DNA of 64,000 nucleotides from Phlebotomus papatasi (GCF_024763615.1 NC_077222.1:82026001-82090000); one strand, 5' to 3'. Shown: positions 1 to 11,479, counted from the stretch's first letter. Program-made: numbers and translations. Notes: generated from the letters alone by a model not told the origin.

Positions 1-41
1 CTTCGGTCTTTGAACGTTCTCCATCTTTCCATATTACTGAG

Positions 42-671
42 TTATTTACTTAAGTGGCCACATACATCCCTTTGAGAGACACGGCCTCTTGCACAACACC
101 TCGCCATTCCATACGACCTAAAGCCAGCGTCCGCCAGTGTCGCAGCACCCCCTGGGTTTTGAGGACATCGTCCACTGTGTTTTTCCATCTCGTCTAGAGA
201 CGCTCCCTCCTCCTTGACCGCACTCGGATATCGCTCATATAGTTTGCTGAGCATTCTCTCTTCTTTGGCATACGTCAAATATGGCCGATCCTGCTCAATC
301 TTCTTGTCCGGCTAGAGCTTCTCTAGTTCATGGTTCATCCCTGTTCAGAAATCCCCTGTAGTTTCCTCATGGAAAGACTCGTAGATTCGTCATCACGTCT
401 CTCAAAGATCAACAGCTTTCTTTCTTTTGTGCGGGTCAACGGTACTGTTTCCAGAGCATACGTTATGACTGACTTCAATATAATTCTGCATATTTTGATC
501 TTTGTTGACCGCTATACGTTCCTTGATCTTATACTTCAGCATTGAAAGGGAATCCAGAAAGCCCGAAAATCTTCTGGTCCATTCGGGAATAGTCCATTGC
601 TGGTAGAACCATTGCAGCTTAATGGCATAGCAATTGTGAACTATACCAAGTACTAGAAGAAGAAGAAACAT
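42..671 (-). pseudogene. Putative secreted protein, decayed or two-exon
   Basis: The frame opens at 671 with a textbook signal peptide (MFLLLLVLGIVHNCYA, likely cleaved before IKL). About 70 mature residues follow, with an N-glycosylation site (NST) near residue 76, to a stop at 402-404. In the same phase, after five stops (402-404, 393-395, 390-392 and near 345 and 315), the frame reopens and runs about 100 codons to 42. That part is charged (KEERMLSKLYERYP) and ends in a Cys-containing tail. Even between the stops the reading stays protein-like. Two models fit: a pseudogene with several nonsense changes, or two exons with an intron from a GTATGC donor near 444 to a weak CTCTAG acceptor near 312, which keeps phase. 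I recognise no family. A degenerate short element begins about 40 bp upstream of the ATG. The signal peptide is seen directly; the gene model is inference. Confidence 0.45.
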
Positions 672-711
672 ACCTCGATCGAAATATCAACGAGAATGCA
701 TCTTTTCCCAA

Positions 712-963
712 TTACTCAAAAAAAAAGTTATGAGGAAAAAAGTTATCCTCATAATTTTAACACTTTTTAAGTGTAAAAATATATCAACATTTTTTAATGT
801 TAATTTTACACCTTTTTAAGGGTAAAATTAACATGAAAAAGGGTAATTTTAACCCCCAATGCACCTATAAAGGGTAATATTTACACCGGTTTCGGATAAA
901 TACTGCAGGGTAAAATTAACATTTCCAGAATGTTATTTTAACTTTTTCGGATTTTTCTCAGTG
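712..963. mobile_element. CACTGAGAAA-type MITE, copy 1
   Basis: This 250 bp non-coding element matches 3988-4241 and, inverted, 33409-33657. The right end reads TTTTTCTCAGTG followed by TA; the left end is degraded. The interior alternates short inverted blocks such as GGGTAAAATTAACAT and its complement. The TA target site and short TIR suggest a Tc1/mariner-type non-autonomous element. Confidence 0.7.
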
Positions 964-969
964 TACTGC

Positions 970-3560
970 GTGTAGTTTCATGTCAAGCGATGGGGAAAAT
1001 TTTGTCAACACAATTTAGAACCTAATTTCAATAATGCTGCAATTAGATTTCTAGTTTGTAGTTTCAACTCCAAACTAAACAATCAAGCATTACGTGTTAA
1101 TTTACAATAAGAGTACTTATTATTAAGCTGATCTAGACTTAGCACTGGTTTTCATGACTGCACGTATATGACGCACTGGAAAAAGCATTATTACAATTAA
1201 TTGACATTCTAGGAAAGGTGGCAACCAGTGTTTAAAAAGAAAGTTACGCTACTAGCTTATGATAAACATATCATTATAATAAGTTCTTATGTTTATGGTA
1301 TCTTTCTCAGAAATCTAATCGCAAATAAGATAAACGAATTGCACTAACCAATGCAAATTGGTTACCAGGTTACCACACAAATATTTGAATTGAACATACC
1401 GCGAAAGCTCTCGTCTTTGAATACAGCTTTATTGGGTAAAATAAAAAGCGAAGTGATGGTGAAAAAAGTCGAAAAAAATCGTGAGCATCTCATAGAACAG
1501 TAAAAATCTGAAGATCTTTTCTTACCTCCTAATGATCATGTTTTTGTTTATTTCGTGAAGGATATATTTGGGATGCTGGTTTCAGAAAAAGTAAACGCAA
1601 AATGACTTTTCATCTCCTTTCCTTTTTTTTTTCAAAATAAATCTCTCGAGCGTGACGCGAAATGGGTGACCAATGAATGGTTCGATATGTCGTCAGTTCA
1701 ATCAACAATTGTGCTATCTGGATTTCTTTTGTATTTGCATTTGCTGCAAAAGATTACGCAGTAATGCATCAATAGCAAGATATGCAGACGCAAAGCAAAT
1801 GTAGTTAGCACATTTGCTGATCCAATCCACGATAATATAACCTGTATCGATATTTGCAATCGTCATCAAGCATTGCGGAAAACCCGATCGAAGGTGAATT
1901 GAGAGGAAAAAAAAGAGTGATTAAAAATTCAGATTGAGAAAAAAAGAAGTTTATTATACTCGATTAGCATCTCTTTTTCTTCTTGTGCCTCGTTGTGAAA
2001 AATTTACACAAGATCGCCTCTTATTTTTTTTCTTCGTATTAATCGTATGATGGTGTCTCGCGGCACACGAGGAATCGATTTAATTGGTATTGTGTGAAAT
2101 CACCATACTAAGACATATGCGATCAGATGGAGCCACCAGCAGAGCGACAAATCATCGAAATACCTGTGTGACTCTTGCTTGCTCACCTTGACGAAGTCAA
2201 CTTGGTCAAAAATATACACAATGAGGCACGTTTTTTCGGTGTATTGGCGCACACGGTAACTAGAGATGAAGCATTAATTGAATAAACATTGAGAAAATAC
2301 CATGGGATTTACTAGATTTTATGAAAACAAAATCTGCATTGGTTTTTTTTTTTCAAAATGGCGAAAACTAAAAAGATCTGTTGCAACGCCATCTTTGAAT
2401 GCCCGAAACTAAAAAAAATCTTGAAGGATATTTTGGATCGATACACGAATAAAGATGAACAAGATGGGAATGAAATTGCGACGAATGGATTGTTGAGTCG
2501 ATTAACAGGTATTTAACAAAGGAGAATAATAATCGTGAGTTTGTGGTGTGTGAATGTGGTGAGAAAAAAAAACAAGGAAGTGATATTGAAGTGTCAGACA
2601 GTGACTAAATTACCATTAAAGTTTTTCTTATTACATAGTTTTCAAGCAATTCACTATATCGCTTAACTACCGCGTTTTGAAGAGTTGACTAAAAAGGCAT
2701 CAATAGGCGAATAAATACTTCAAGCAAATTTAATAGCAAAAATTCGATGCTTTTTGATACACTCTTATGCGAAATCACATGGAGATTTCATCACATTAGG
2801 GAAGATCCATCTCGACAAATCTGTGACGATCACCTTGGCATTTTACAAGCCATCGCGGAGACTCATTAAATCGCACATCTTGTCATTTTTATAGATAGGC
2901 TCTCTCAGAGGCCAACCATTCTTTGTCTCACTAGGATGGTGCTTTTTATTTGCGCACCTGCAATCATTTGCCACTTTCAATGTTTTGGCGACCACTTGGC
3001 TGGTTCTTTATCTAGCAGTTTATTCTCAAATACACCTTTTAATCAATTTATTTTATTAGTCACACACGTCTCCCTCTGTGAATTGAGAAAAATTAATTAT
3101 ATTTGAATTACCCATCTCTCTATATACTCTTACAATTATTTGCATATAATTTTATCTTAATATTGTAAAGTTGAATAAAATTCATATTTTATTGTTATTG
3201 AAAAAAAGGACAAACTTTCCGAGATTATTTGCCTATTTAAAACATTTTTTAAACAGATAAAAATCTTCTAAATTATTAAAGTAATGAAAAACATTTTTAC
3301 AGCATCATGGAGAGCAATTCTGAATATGTGGAGGTGATTCTAAAATTATCAAAACTTCTTTGGTGCTCTGTGGTAAGTACAATTAATATTTATAAAGTGA
3401 CAACTAATATTTTTCAAAACAAAAATATTAGTATGAGGTTTCCAAGGGATGATTCATTCCCGTATTTTACTGACTAGGCCTTCTGATTTCTCCAAAATCG
3501 GAATTTATTAGATATTTTGAAAAGCAGGCGTCTTACATAGCTTAAATAAAAAAATCCAGC
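970..3560. other. AT-rich tract, no supported gene
   Basis: No frame of convincing length or composition, no RNA gene and no clear repeat boundary was seen. The tract contains short homopolymer runs only. It could be intergenic or intronic. Confidence 0.5.
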
Positions 3561-3574
3561 ATTAATTTAAAAGG

Positions 3575-3720
3575 GATAACAAAGCCTCCTATGCTTTGCG
3601 AAATACTTGAACTCACAACTTAGATGCTATAACCTTAAAAGTATTACTTTCGCATCATTTACCATTTACCGGTTCACACCGATTTAAATTGATTTATAAA
3701 TCGCTCAAAATAACACATGG
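3575..3720 (-). repeat. Dispersed repeat with B-box-like motif, copy 1
   Basis: This stretch is inverted relative to 51690-51870. Both share a GCAAAGCAT block, a GAGTTCAAG/AAGTTCGAG block resembling a pol III B box, and a block of GATTTAAATTG/CGGTT-type motifs. It may be a degraded tRNA-derived SINE, but the A box is not convincing. Confidence 0.45.
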
Positions 3721-3727
3721 GTTAAGT

Positions 3728-3960
3728 TAGGGTCGGAGGAACATCTGTTCGACAGGGAACCCTTATTGACACTTTTGTCAAAATGTTGAAAATTATTTAA
3801 TGTATCTAGTAAAATATAAGTAATATAACGTTTTTTCTTTAATATACCTTTTAGTATAAACAGAGATGTTCAAATTACGTATCACAAATGGTACAGAGTA
3901 GGGTGTCAATAGGTGCTGACACGAGTTCTTAAAGTGTCAATAGACGTTCCTTTCACCCTA
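3728..3960. mobile_element. TAGGGT palindromic MITE, copy 1
   Basis: The element is bounded by TAGGGTCGGAGGAAC and an inverted match GTTCCTTTCACCCTA. A second full copy in the same orientation lies at 41567-41801. The interior carries GTGTCAATAGG and its inverted partner. The ends fall on TA, as for Tc1/mariner-type insertions. Confidence 0.75.
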
Positions 3961-3987
3961 ATACAATTCGGACAAAAGTTGTATATA

Positions 3988-4241
3988 CACTGAGAAAAAA
4001 AGAGGCTACGATTAACTTTTTTTCGTCATAACTTTAACACTTTACGGGCGTAAAAATATATCAGAAATTTTTAATGTTAATTTTACACCTTTTGAGGGTA
4101 AAATCAACATAAAAAAAGGGTATCTTTAACCCACAATATACCTAAAAAGGGTAATATTTACACCCGTTTTCGGATCAATACTGCAGAGTAAAATTAACAT
4201 TTCCGGAATGTTATTTTGACTTTTTCGGATTTCTCTCGGTG
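3988..4241. mobile_element. CACTGAGAAA-type MITE, copy 2
   Basis: This is the best preserved copy. Its left end is CACTGAGAAAAAAAG and its right end CTCTCGGTG, each flanked by TA, giving 254 bp. It is non-coding. Confidence 0.8.
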
Positions 4242-4255
4242 TAAGTATGCTTATT

Positions 4256-4376
4256 ATAACGGGGAGGGTGGAGAGAAAATGAAGGGCATGTTAGTGGTCC
4301 CACGGTCAACTTATTGGGGGAGTTCCCCGGAAGGTCCGATGTCTCTATCTCTAATCGTTTGTCGCCTAGGGGTAAC
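4256..4376 (-). repeat. Dispersed non-coding repeat J, reversed fragment
   Basis: Read on the minus strand, this matches 33120-33230: a GGCGACAAACG/GGCCAAACGGTTAGAGAT block, then a C-rich tract. Related fragments lie at 49233-49362 and 53305-53380. The family is unknown to me. Confidence 0.55.
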
Positions 4377-4489
4377 AATTTGAAAAGGTAGACACTTAAG
4401 AAACAGTTCTACTGCAGATCAAGGTCATCTCTTAGAGAATCCTTGATACAGCAGATAGGTCTGTATGTTCAATTCGGCTCTCATAGTCT

Positions 4490-4680
4490 GACTTTCAATG
4501 TGTCCGATTTTCAACGCTGTCCGACTTTTAGCGCTGTCCGATTTTGACAAATTACCCTATGGAGTTGTAAAGTCCCTATAGAGTACATGTTCAACGTCAG
4601 ACGTATTTGTATGCTAAAGCTGACTTTCATATCCCAATTTTCCGTGTGTTCGACCTTCAGTTCTGTTCGACTTTTACTAA
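4490..4680. repeat. Degenerate short tandem repeats
   Basis: Units of about 17-20 bp with the core TGTCCGACTTT or TGTTCGACTTT recur at least five times with drift. No coding capacity was seen. The tract abuts the broken end of the mariner transposase. Confidence 0.5.
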
Positions 4681-4714
4681 ATCATCCTGAGAGGTCAGAC
4701 AATTATTATAATCT

Positions 4715-5519
4715 TTAAATTGAAAAAATCTCTTTCCTGAGATCCTCCTTCAAAATTCCCCAATAGTTTTCAATAGGACGCAGTTCCGGTGTGTTGGGCG
4801 GATTAAACTCTTTCTGCCCATAAATACTATTGTCGTTGAACCACGCAATCGTATCCTTAGCATAGTGGCTTGATGCTAAATCTGGCCAAAACAATGGTGA
4901 AACATCATGGCTTCTATAGAGCGGCAAAAGACGTTTCTTGAGACACTCTTCGATGTAAATCTCTTTGTTCATGATCCCGGTTCGAAGACCACACGAGCAA
5001 ATCGCCATCCAAACCAAGTATTTTTTCGGGAATTTGGTGTAGTTCTTGTATCAATACTTGCTGTGTACACCTGTGCGAGTCTTTGCCGTATAGTATTGTT
5101 GTCCAGGCAATTTGTGGAAGTCGGCTTTCATGATGGTTTCGTCGTCCATTAAAACACATCTTTCAAAACCTTTAAGAAGGTGATCATTCAGCTTTCTGGA
5201 CCTTGTTTTGGCGGACTGTCGTTGCTTATCTGTACGATGAGGTGCAGGTTGGGCTTTATAAGTCACTATATCATTCTTCTTCTTTATTTTATAAACTAGA
5301 TAGTGTGAAACACCCGTTTTTTTGGCCACATCTCGGAGGGATAGAGAAGGGTTCCACTTAAAGTACCTCAGCACCCTTTTCTCCATGTCGTGATTTTGAA
5401 TTACAGGCTTCCTACCACCAGCTTGCTTTCGGACAATCACCTTTGTATTCTTGAATCGCAATACTGCCTTTCGGACTGTTGAGCGCGACTTTCCAGTGAG
5501 TTTTCCTATTTTCGCATAA
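4715..5519 (-). pseudogene. Mariner (ITmD37E-like) transposase, C-terminal part, one TGA
   Basis: This would have been a cut-and-paste transposase acting at the TIRs of its own element. Read from 5519 down to 4715 it shows a helix-turn-helix (AKIGKLTGKSRSTVRKAV), a GGRKPV linker, a second helix-turn-helix (SLRDVAKKTGVSHYLVYKI), the first catalytic Asp in MDDET, the second in WPDLASSHY and the Glu in ELRPIENYW. Second Asp and Glu are 36 residues apart, one fewer than classic D37E. The AICSCG and PPN.PELRPIE context is typical of the D37E group known from mosquitoes. One in-frame TGA at 5051-5053 separates HSKY from YKNYTKF; both sides are in the same phase, so there is no frameshift. The frame ends early after KEIFSI, so the usual C-terminal tail is missing. 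Its 5' end is interrupted by the element at 5520-7149. Confidence 0.9.
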
Positions 5520-7152
5520 AGGTGTCTACACATTGGAGCTGATTTCATCAAGAATTATTTCAAGAATTTTTTAAAGAAAAATTCATATTTTTGAAGGAAT
5601 TTTTGAAGAAAAATGCCTCCACACTGGGTTTTTTATTTTCCATCAAAAATTTTTTGACAGATTGCCATCATTTCCAAGTCTCTTGCTCTTCTGACTGTTT
5701 TTCACGAAAATTTGTTGTTTCACTGCTGGAAAAATTGAGAAAAGCGTTTAGTGAAGTTCCTTGGGATAGTATTTAGTGAATTTGTGAAGAAAATCTTCTA
5801 AATATGCAAGGGAGTAGTAGGAGTAGTATTTTCCGGAGATGTCGTTCCTGGTGGAATCCAACCCAGCCTTTGAAGGAACATTTCCTGTGATTTTCCTCCA
5901 GAAATTGCACCACTTTCTTCTTTTTCGAGGTATTTCCTCCATCATTTCTTCCAAGTTTACAACAAAAGCGCTCAAAATAATTAATTTTCGTCTTGCCGCC
6001 ATGTTCTCAACTTCGACACACAAGATCACAAAACACTTGGTGGGAAATTATGAATGATATTTGACCAACTTCACACTGGAAGACTGACGGTCGATTTTCG
6101 TAAATTTCGGAATACGGGACCATAACCTCAAAATATTATTTTTATTTTCATCTACAAATTGTGTGATATTCGCAGTTTGCTGTGGAGAAAAAGTTGTTTT
6201 TCTTTTCGGGATAATCTCCTTGTAAAAAGAAGAAAGATTCAATAAAAAACTCTTTTTTAAGGATTTTACTTTAGATTTTTTTTTATTTCTCACCACCTTT
6301 TCACGCACTACTACTCAAACTGGGAGTCCCACGGAGGAATCGAAGGCCTGGCTATCCAGTTCTGGTGTTCTCGAAAGGAAGCAATCCCACATAATTCCTA
6401 GTGGTTGAGAAAGTGAATGATATAAAAGATCATTCTGATGTTCTTCTGGGGGTTCAAGTGATGGCTTCTGGTAGCTCCGGACAGCTCTCGTTTGCATTGA
6501 GATCTCCTCGGTGGCTCTGGTTAGTTCTTGTTTTAATTGGTAACCAAGGCATATAGAGATTCCAAAGTGCCCGTAAATTTTCTCCTTTCCATCCATCTTG
6601 CAATCCATGGATTACGAGGCCACTGTACTGTGGAACACCTCAAGAATACACAGATGGATTAACTTCCGGCAATTTCTGGAGGAAAATCACAGGAAATGTT
6701 CCTTCAAAGGCTGGGTTGGATTCCACCAGGAACGACATCTCCCGAAAAACACTATTCCCTTGCATATTTGGAAGATTTTCTTCACAAATTCACTAAATAC
6801 TATCCCAAGGAACTTCACCAAACGCTTTTCTCACTTTTTCCAGCAGAAAATAACAAATTTTCGTGAAAAACAATCTTGAATCGTGATGGTTTCCTTCAAG
6901 AATTCTGTCAAGAATGACTTTGATGAATTTTATTCCAATGTGTAGCGGGTAATTTCTTTCAAGAATTCTTGATGGAAATTACCTTCAATTGGATATGATT
7001 TTTGAAGAAATTTGTCTACACATTAGACAAATTTTCTTCAAAAATCCATCTTTTTGTCAAAAATTCTCACCAATGTGTAGGCAATTTTCTTGAAGAACAC
7101 TTCTTGAAGCTCATTTTTGATAGAAATTTCTTATAATGTGTAGACACCTTAA
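5517..7152. mobile_element. PIF/Harbinger-like non-autonomous element with TAA duplication
   Basis: Perfect 15 bp terminal inverted repeats AGGTGTCTACACATT begin at 5520 and end at 7149, flanked by TAA at 5517-5519 and 7150-7152. Long inverted arms (about 5640-5913 against 6667-6920) enclose a 750 bp core. The right arm repeats the terminal motif TGTGTAG/CTACACA near 6943, 7015 and 7074 and holds a strong hairpin at about 6987-7045. The 3 bp TWA target and TIR style fit PIF/Harbinger; this is inference. Removing the insert restores an open reading phase of the mariner transposase across the junction. Confidence 0.8.
5748..6608 (-). pseudogene. Coding remnants in Harbinger-like core
   Basis: Three minus-strand frames fill the core. 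The frame at 6315-6608 is unrecognised. The frame at 6048-6308 is lysine-rich and contains ITQFVDENKNNILRLW. The frame at 5748-6029 starts with MAARRKLIILSAF, then an acidic and basic stretch (EEIPRKRRKWCNFW), and ends with YLEDFLHKFTKYYPKE. The last resembles the N-terminal layout of Harbinger nucleases (basic stretch, Trp, then a short helical block before the catalytic domain), but no catalytic residues are visible. These are probably fragments; identity is tentative. Confidence 0.35.
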
Positions 7153-7200
7153 GTCGCATTTGAATTTTGTAGGTAAATGTCAACTATCTATTGTCGGATT
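7150..7200 (-). pseudogene. Displaced 5' piece of the mariner transposase
   Basis: Read on the minus strand and joined across one TAA at the insertion site, the codons give DIYLQNSNA running into TYAKIGK of the main body, with phase kept. An upstream TAG near 7187 closes the frame, so the true start is either lost or shifted. No mariner TIR was recognised beyond it. Confidence 0.6.
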
Positions 7201-7550
7201 CTCTCCATCTTCTTGAGATATTTCAACCAAAAATCAATATTTTTTAACGAGAGTGGTATCAAAATAAAACTAATGAAATGCACTAAAAATGACAACTGAC
7301 AAACAAAAACTAAACAATTGTTGAAACTATCAAAATCATATCAAGTGTTGGGAAAATTCAAATTTAGGGAGGTGTTTCCTCTGAACAAATTGGGATTGAG
7401 CCAAATTCCATCTAAGGCACATTATAATATCCCACTATTTAATTCTATCCTTAGCCAATCCTGGCCCTGTACCCTCTATGGGAAAAAACGAAAAATAAAA
7501 ATACCCACAATGCCACTAAAATATCCACAGTGCGGCTTATTGTTTTAGTA

Positions 7551-7962
7551 CACAGAAAAAAATTCTTGAAGTTCGTAAATATTTGTAAATCCCTATTGCG
7601 GACTTAGGAAATGCTTGTAAATCGTATAGCCCACAAACAAGTTCTTAAAAATTAAAATGAACATTTGACGAGGATTTCTTATACTTTTACAAACAGTTCT
7701 TCGTAAATATTCGTAAACACACAAAACAAGTTCGTAAAATTTTGTCAATTGTTTCTCAAATTTTTGCCAGACAAAAAAAATCTACGAACAAATGTTTGTA
7801 AAAGAAGAAAAATTCCTGTCAAGTGATCATGTTGCGAACAAGGTTTGTGAAAAGTACAAACTTTTACGAACTTGTTTGTAGGTTATACGAGTTACGAGCA
7901 TTTTGTAAGTCCCCAGTTCACAAACATTTACAAACAATTTTACAAAATATTCTTTTTCAGTG
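7551..7962. mobile_element. Palindromic MITE with TA target
   Basis: The ends CACAGAAAAAAATTC and the inverted GAATATTCTTTTTCAGTG form the TIRs, with TA at 7549-7550 and 7963-7964. Much of the 412 bp is self-complementary (GTTCGTAAA/TTTACGAAC blocks). It is non-coding and resembles the CACTGAGAAA family only at its tips. Confidence 0.75.
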
Positions 7963-7969
7963 TAGTAAA

Positions 7970-10205
7970 AAAGTTTTGTGCGCAGCCCCCTAATTTAAAT
8001 GTGTTAATTTTATTAGATTTATTATTTCTTTTTCTTTCAGTAATAAAGTTGGTGTTAAGAAAGTTATTAAACGGGATATTTTAAATATAAAAATCACCAT
8101 AGAGTATAATTTTCGTACCTCATTGGAGGAGCTTTAGAGAAATAGAGAGGGAGAGACTGGAAAATAATTTTCCAAACTGGGCATCATCTTGTGCAATTTT
8201 TGTCGTTGATCTTATAGCTATGATTAACTCGGATGATTACTTAATACAGTTGCTGCAATTGATGCTTATTACTTGTCTCCCTTCTTCAAACGACTCTCGC
8301 CACTGCTGGAGAGTCATCAACTTCTTTGACACCTATAAGCACTAGCTATTGCATCAACATTGCCAATATTGCTCTTTTTTGTCCATTGGTCGAAGTGGAT
8401 AATATTGGAGTTTGCGCAATTTTCGTCCCCGTGCTCATAATCCTCCTCTTTGGGCTTGTTTTGTATCCCTCGTACTTTAGGAAGAACTATTTGGGAAGAA
8501 ATATAAGAAAAAAAAGTTTTCAAACATTGTTGCACCTTCAATCCTGTTTCGATTCTTTTGCTTTATTTCACCGTCCGCGCAGTCTTTGAAGCACTCTCAA
8601 GATTTTTGGATGCTGCTAAACTGGTTTTTGGGAACATCTCAGCATTTATCTTAAATGCTGTGTATTTTTCGTATTTTCTTTCTCCTTTATTCTCCTCTGA
8701 CTTTTGACTTTTTTTTTTCCTCATATGGCCGCTGAAAAACCATTTATCGTGAATTTTCGATAGGAGTGTTTCCCTTCTCAATATAATATTTTGCAATATA
8801 GATTGAATAGCGGCTCTATAACAATGAATTTTAGTCAAGAAACCTAGTCGATACTGAGACGATACTAGTGACTAAATCACTGACGATAATATAGAGATAA
8901 AAGATGCTAAATAATTTATTTTTAACGCGTATTTCGTGTCTGTCGACAACAAATTCCTGTTTTACTAAAAAAACTTCTCTTCAGCTTGATCATTCCCTGC
9001 CGTACATTTTGCTTCGTCTTTGGTTCTTTTATTTTTTTTCTTTTTCATTTGGCGTCTTTTGCCATATTTTGTCATCGAATGTCAATAATGGACATGGTTT
9101 GTAATTTAATGAGTTTATGTCTCCTCTTCATTCTTCTTTCGCATTCTCATGCAATTCAATTTGTTTTCTTTCATTTGCCATTTTCAATTTATCCATCCCA
9201 TGAAAATTAAATTGATTATTAATACATTGAATTGTTATGAAGTGGGTTCTAGGTGAATGTTAAAAAATATCTTCAAGGAGAAAAAAAGGATGATTCTAAA
9301 ATTCACTTTTCCCTTCACCTAACACAAAGATAATCAACATTTTGCAAGGCTGTGATTTTTTTCTAAAAGAAAAGAGGTCATCTTAGTCGATCTTAAAGTT
9401 ATATTTCATTGACACAGGAAGACACTTACAAACACAATTCTCATTTATGAATCATTTCAGTTTTCTCAGCACAAACAATGAATTCTAGAAATAATTCTCC
9501 TGTCACTGATGCTTATTTTACTGTCTCTCATAAATATTTTGCTTTGCGAGACTACTTCATTGGAACAACTAATATTGCATTTTAAACAAAATTTTTTGAA
9601 TATTTCTTTATAAGTTTTTTCCCAGGAAAAATGTCTTAAAATCCCTGCTACCATTTATGTTCCATTTAAAATAGATCGCAAGAAAGTCAAATCCCCAATT
9701 CTGAAAGGGTTATATGAATGAAAATTTTTCAAAGACTCCAGACTGTGGAGAAACACACAAAGTCATTGATAAAATTTCCTTCCATTTGGGGTCTCGCAGT
9801 GAAAATATCTTGTAATTGCTGTGTAAATACGAGACTTGAAAATATTCTTAAGTCTCTATTTGTTGACTTCCTGGATTGAAAGACTCTATTTGTCGTGTCG
9901 TGACAGTGGTGGATATTGGTGGAGTTGGTATCATAAAAAGTCTTGTACAATTGTCATATTTTTTCTCCCTTCTCAACATAATATTCTACCTCATTGGTTT
10001 GGTGCAGAGAAAAAGGTATTTTTCAACATTTTATGCTGTAAACACACTAGGCCTTTTTGTGGTGCAAACGGATTTAACGAACATCAGTTTTCGAACGATT
10101 GTTATCAAGCTGCACTACATATAACTCAATAAGTCCTATAGCTAAGATATAGATGGCGCCACTACACACAAATCTATATGATTTTTAGAAGGTTCCAAAT
10201 TGAGG
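7970..10205. other. AT-rich tract, no supported gene
   Basis: Open frames occur on both strands but overlap each other and show no domain, signal or splice context. I see no repeat with clear ends. Confidence 0.45.
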
Positions 10206-10206
10206 T

Positions 10207-10243
10207 TTTATAAAAAGTTAATCGCAGCCTCTTTTTTTCTCAG
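10207..10243 (-). repeat. Tip of a CACTGAGAAA-type element
   Basis: AAAGTTAATCGCAGCCTC followed by a T run and CTCAGTG matches the end of the element at 33409-33657. The remainder of that element is absent. Confidence 0.55.
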
Positions 10244-10244
10244 T

Positions 10245-11018
10245 GTTTGGCCATCTCAAAATATTACATTGTCTTAGCCCAGAACTAGGTCACGTCTAAA
10301 GCCTTGTCATTTGCACTTGAACATCGTTGTAAGCACAACTCGTCGGACTTACACTAGGTTGACTCATCGGGTCCAAAACCGCACTTTCGTAAAAAAAAAA
10401 TCTTCGACCGGTCCCACTCCTGTTCTAAGTCGATTTAGCGCCTACCATCTAGGCCAACCTTATTTATGGCCCACTGCAAAGCCCTTCCTCATTTGAACAA
10501 AATTTTTAGGGAAGGATCAAGCCCACAGAGCTAATCTGTCAGCTTCAAGGCCACTTATTAATAGGCTCCAAATTTCTCAAGTCTCGGAAGTGCACTTCCG
10601 AGATTTCAACTTCACCCTAGATGGCTGCTGAAAGCAGTGCCTTTGATCATTTTGAGCATTGCAGAACACTCATCGGGCCAGAATCTATATACTAATTTCC
10701 GGCTATATCTGCCAATGCATAAACCTTCCTGACAGAAGAAAGTTTAGGACACCCTGTTACAATATGGCAGATGTTATTGAGCGCCACATCGACTTGATAT
10801 GCGTGAGTCGATTGGCTCCAAACTGGAGCAGTGTACTCACCGGCAGAAAAGCTCAACGCTAACGTAAGATGTCCTAAGCACCTGTGACGCTGTGACTGGG
10901 CACCCGACGAATTGTTTGCTTGAAAGTTTTCACAAAAGGTTAATTCGAGTAGAAACTTTCTGATTTGTGTTACAGCAGTGGGTTTTGAACGTGAGTGTCC
11001 GGTCTAAGGTGACTCCTA
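10245..11018 (-). pseudogene. Jockey-clade LINE reverse transcriptase, C-terminal part
   Basis: This is the C-terminal region of the pol protein of a jockey-type non-LTR retrotransposon, with several frameshifts and stops. In order on the minus strand it shows LDRTLTFKTHC, VLRTS, then in another frame SAGEYTAPVWSQSTHA, VDVALNNICHIVTGCPK and VYALADIAG, then ALNRLRTGVG near 10440, and finally SANDKALDVT followed by FWAKTM near 10260. Order and spacing follow intact jockey-family pol ends. It is unable to encode a working protein. Confidence 0.85.
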
Positions 11019-11479
11019 AGGGGCCTCAGTGGATCAGTGGATAGAGTAGTAGTTCTATGACTGTGAGGTTTCGGGTTCGAGACTGGGCAGCTGCAGATTT
11101 TTCAGTTGCTGTAATAGTCTCGTATTCGTCCAGTGAATGAATGGAAAAGTAATGCTAATGAATTGACAATGAACCGCCTAAAAAAGAGAGTTTGGTATAG
11201 GAAATGAGTTTCAACTTGCAGAGTTCAGTCGAATACAAGTACACATTCACTTCCCAGATCCACAAACCGAGGCTCCGTGATATAAAGAGGTACTGTGTGT
11301 ATCAGAACGCACACGGAGCACTGTGATATAGAGCAGGTTTACCCGCCTTGGGGGTTAAGATAGAACAGGAGAATGGGGAGTGCATAATGGGCCCAAACAA
11401 GTGGCCTGGGTGCAGCGGTTCCGAAAGGAATACAACCAACCCATAGACAAATCTTAATCAAATCTTAAGGTGACTCCTA
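11006..11479 (+). mobile_element. tRNA-derived SINE with 13 bp target duplication
   Basis: The SINE body is 11019-11466. The duplication AAGGTGACTCCTA flanks it at 11006-11018 and 11467-11479. The head carries an A-box-like TGGATCAGTGG and a B-box-like GGTTCGAGACT at 11074-11084, as expected of a pol III tRNA-derived promoter. The body is GC-richer than its surroundings, and the tail is a short AATCTT-type repeat. It splits the LINE codons for GVTLDRTL, so it is younger than the LINE insertion. Confidence 0.85.
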
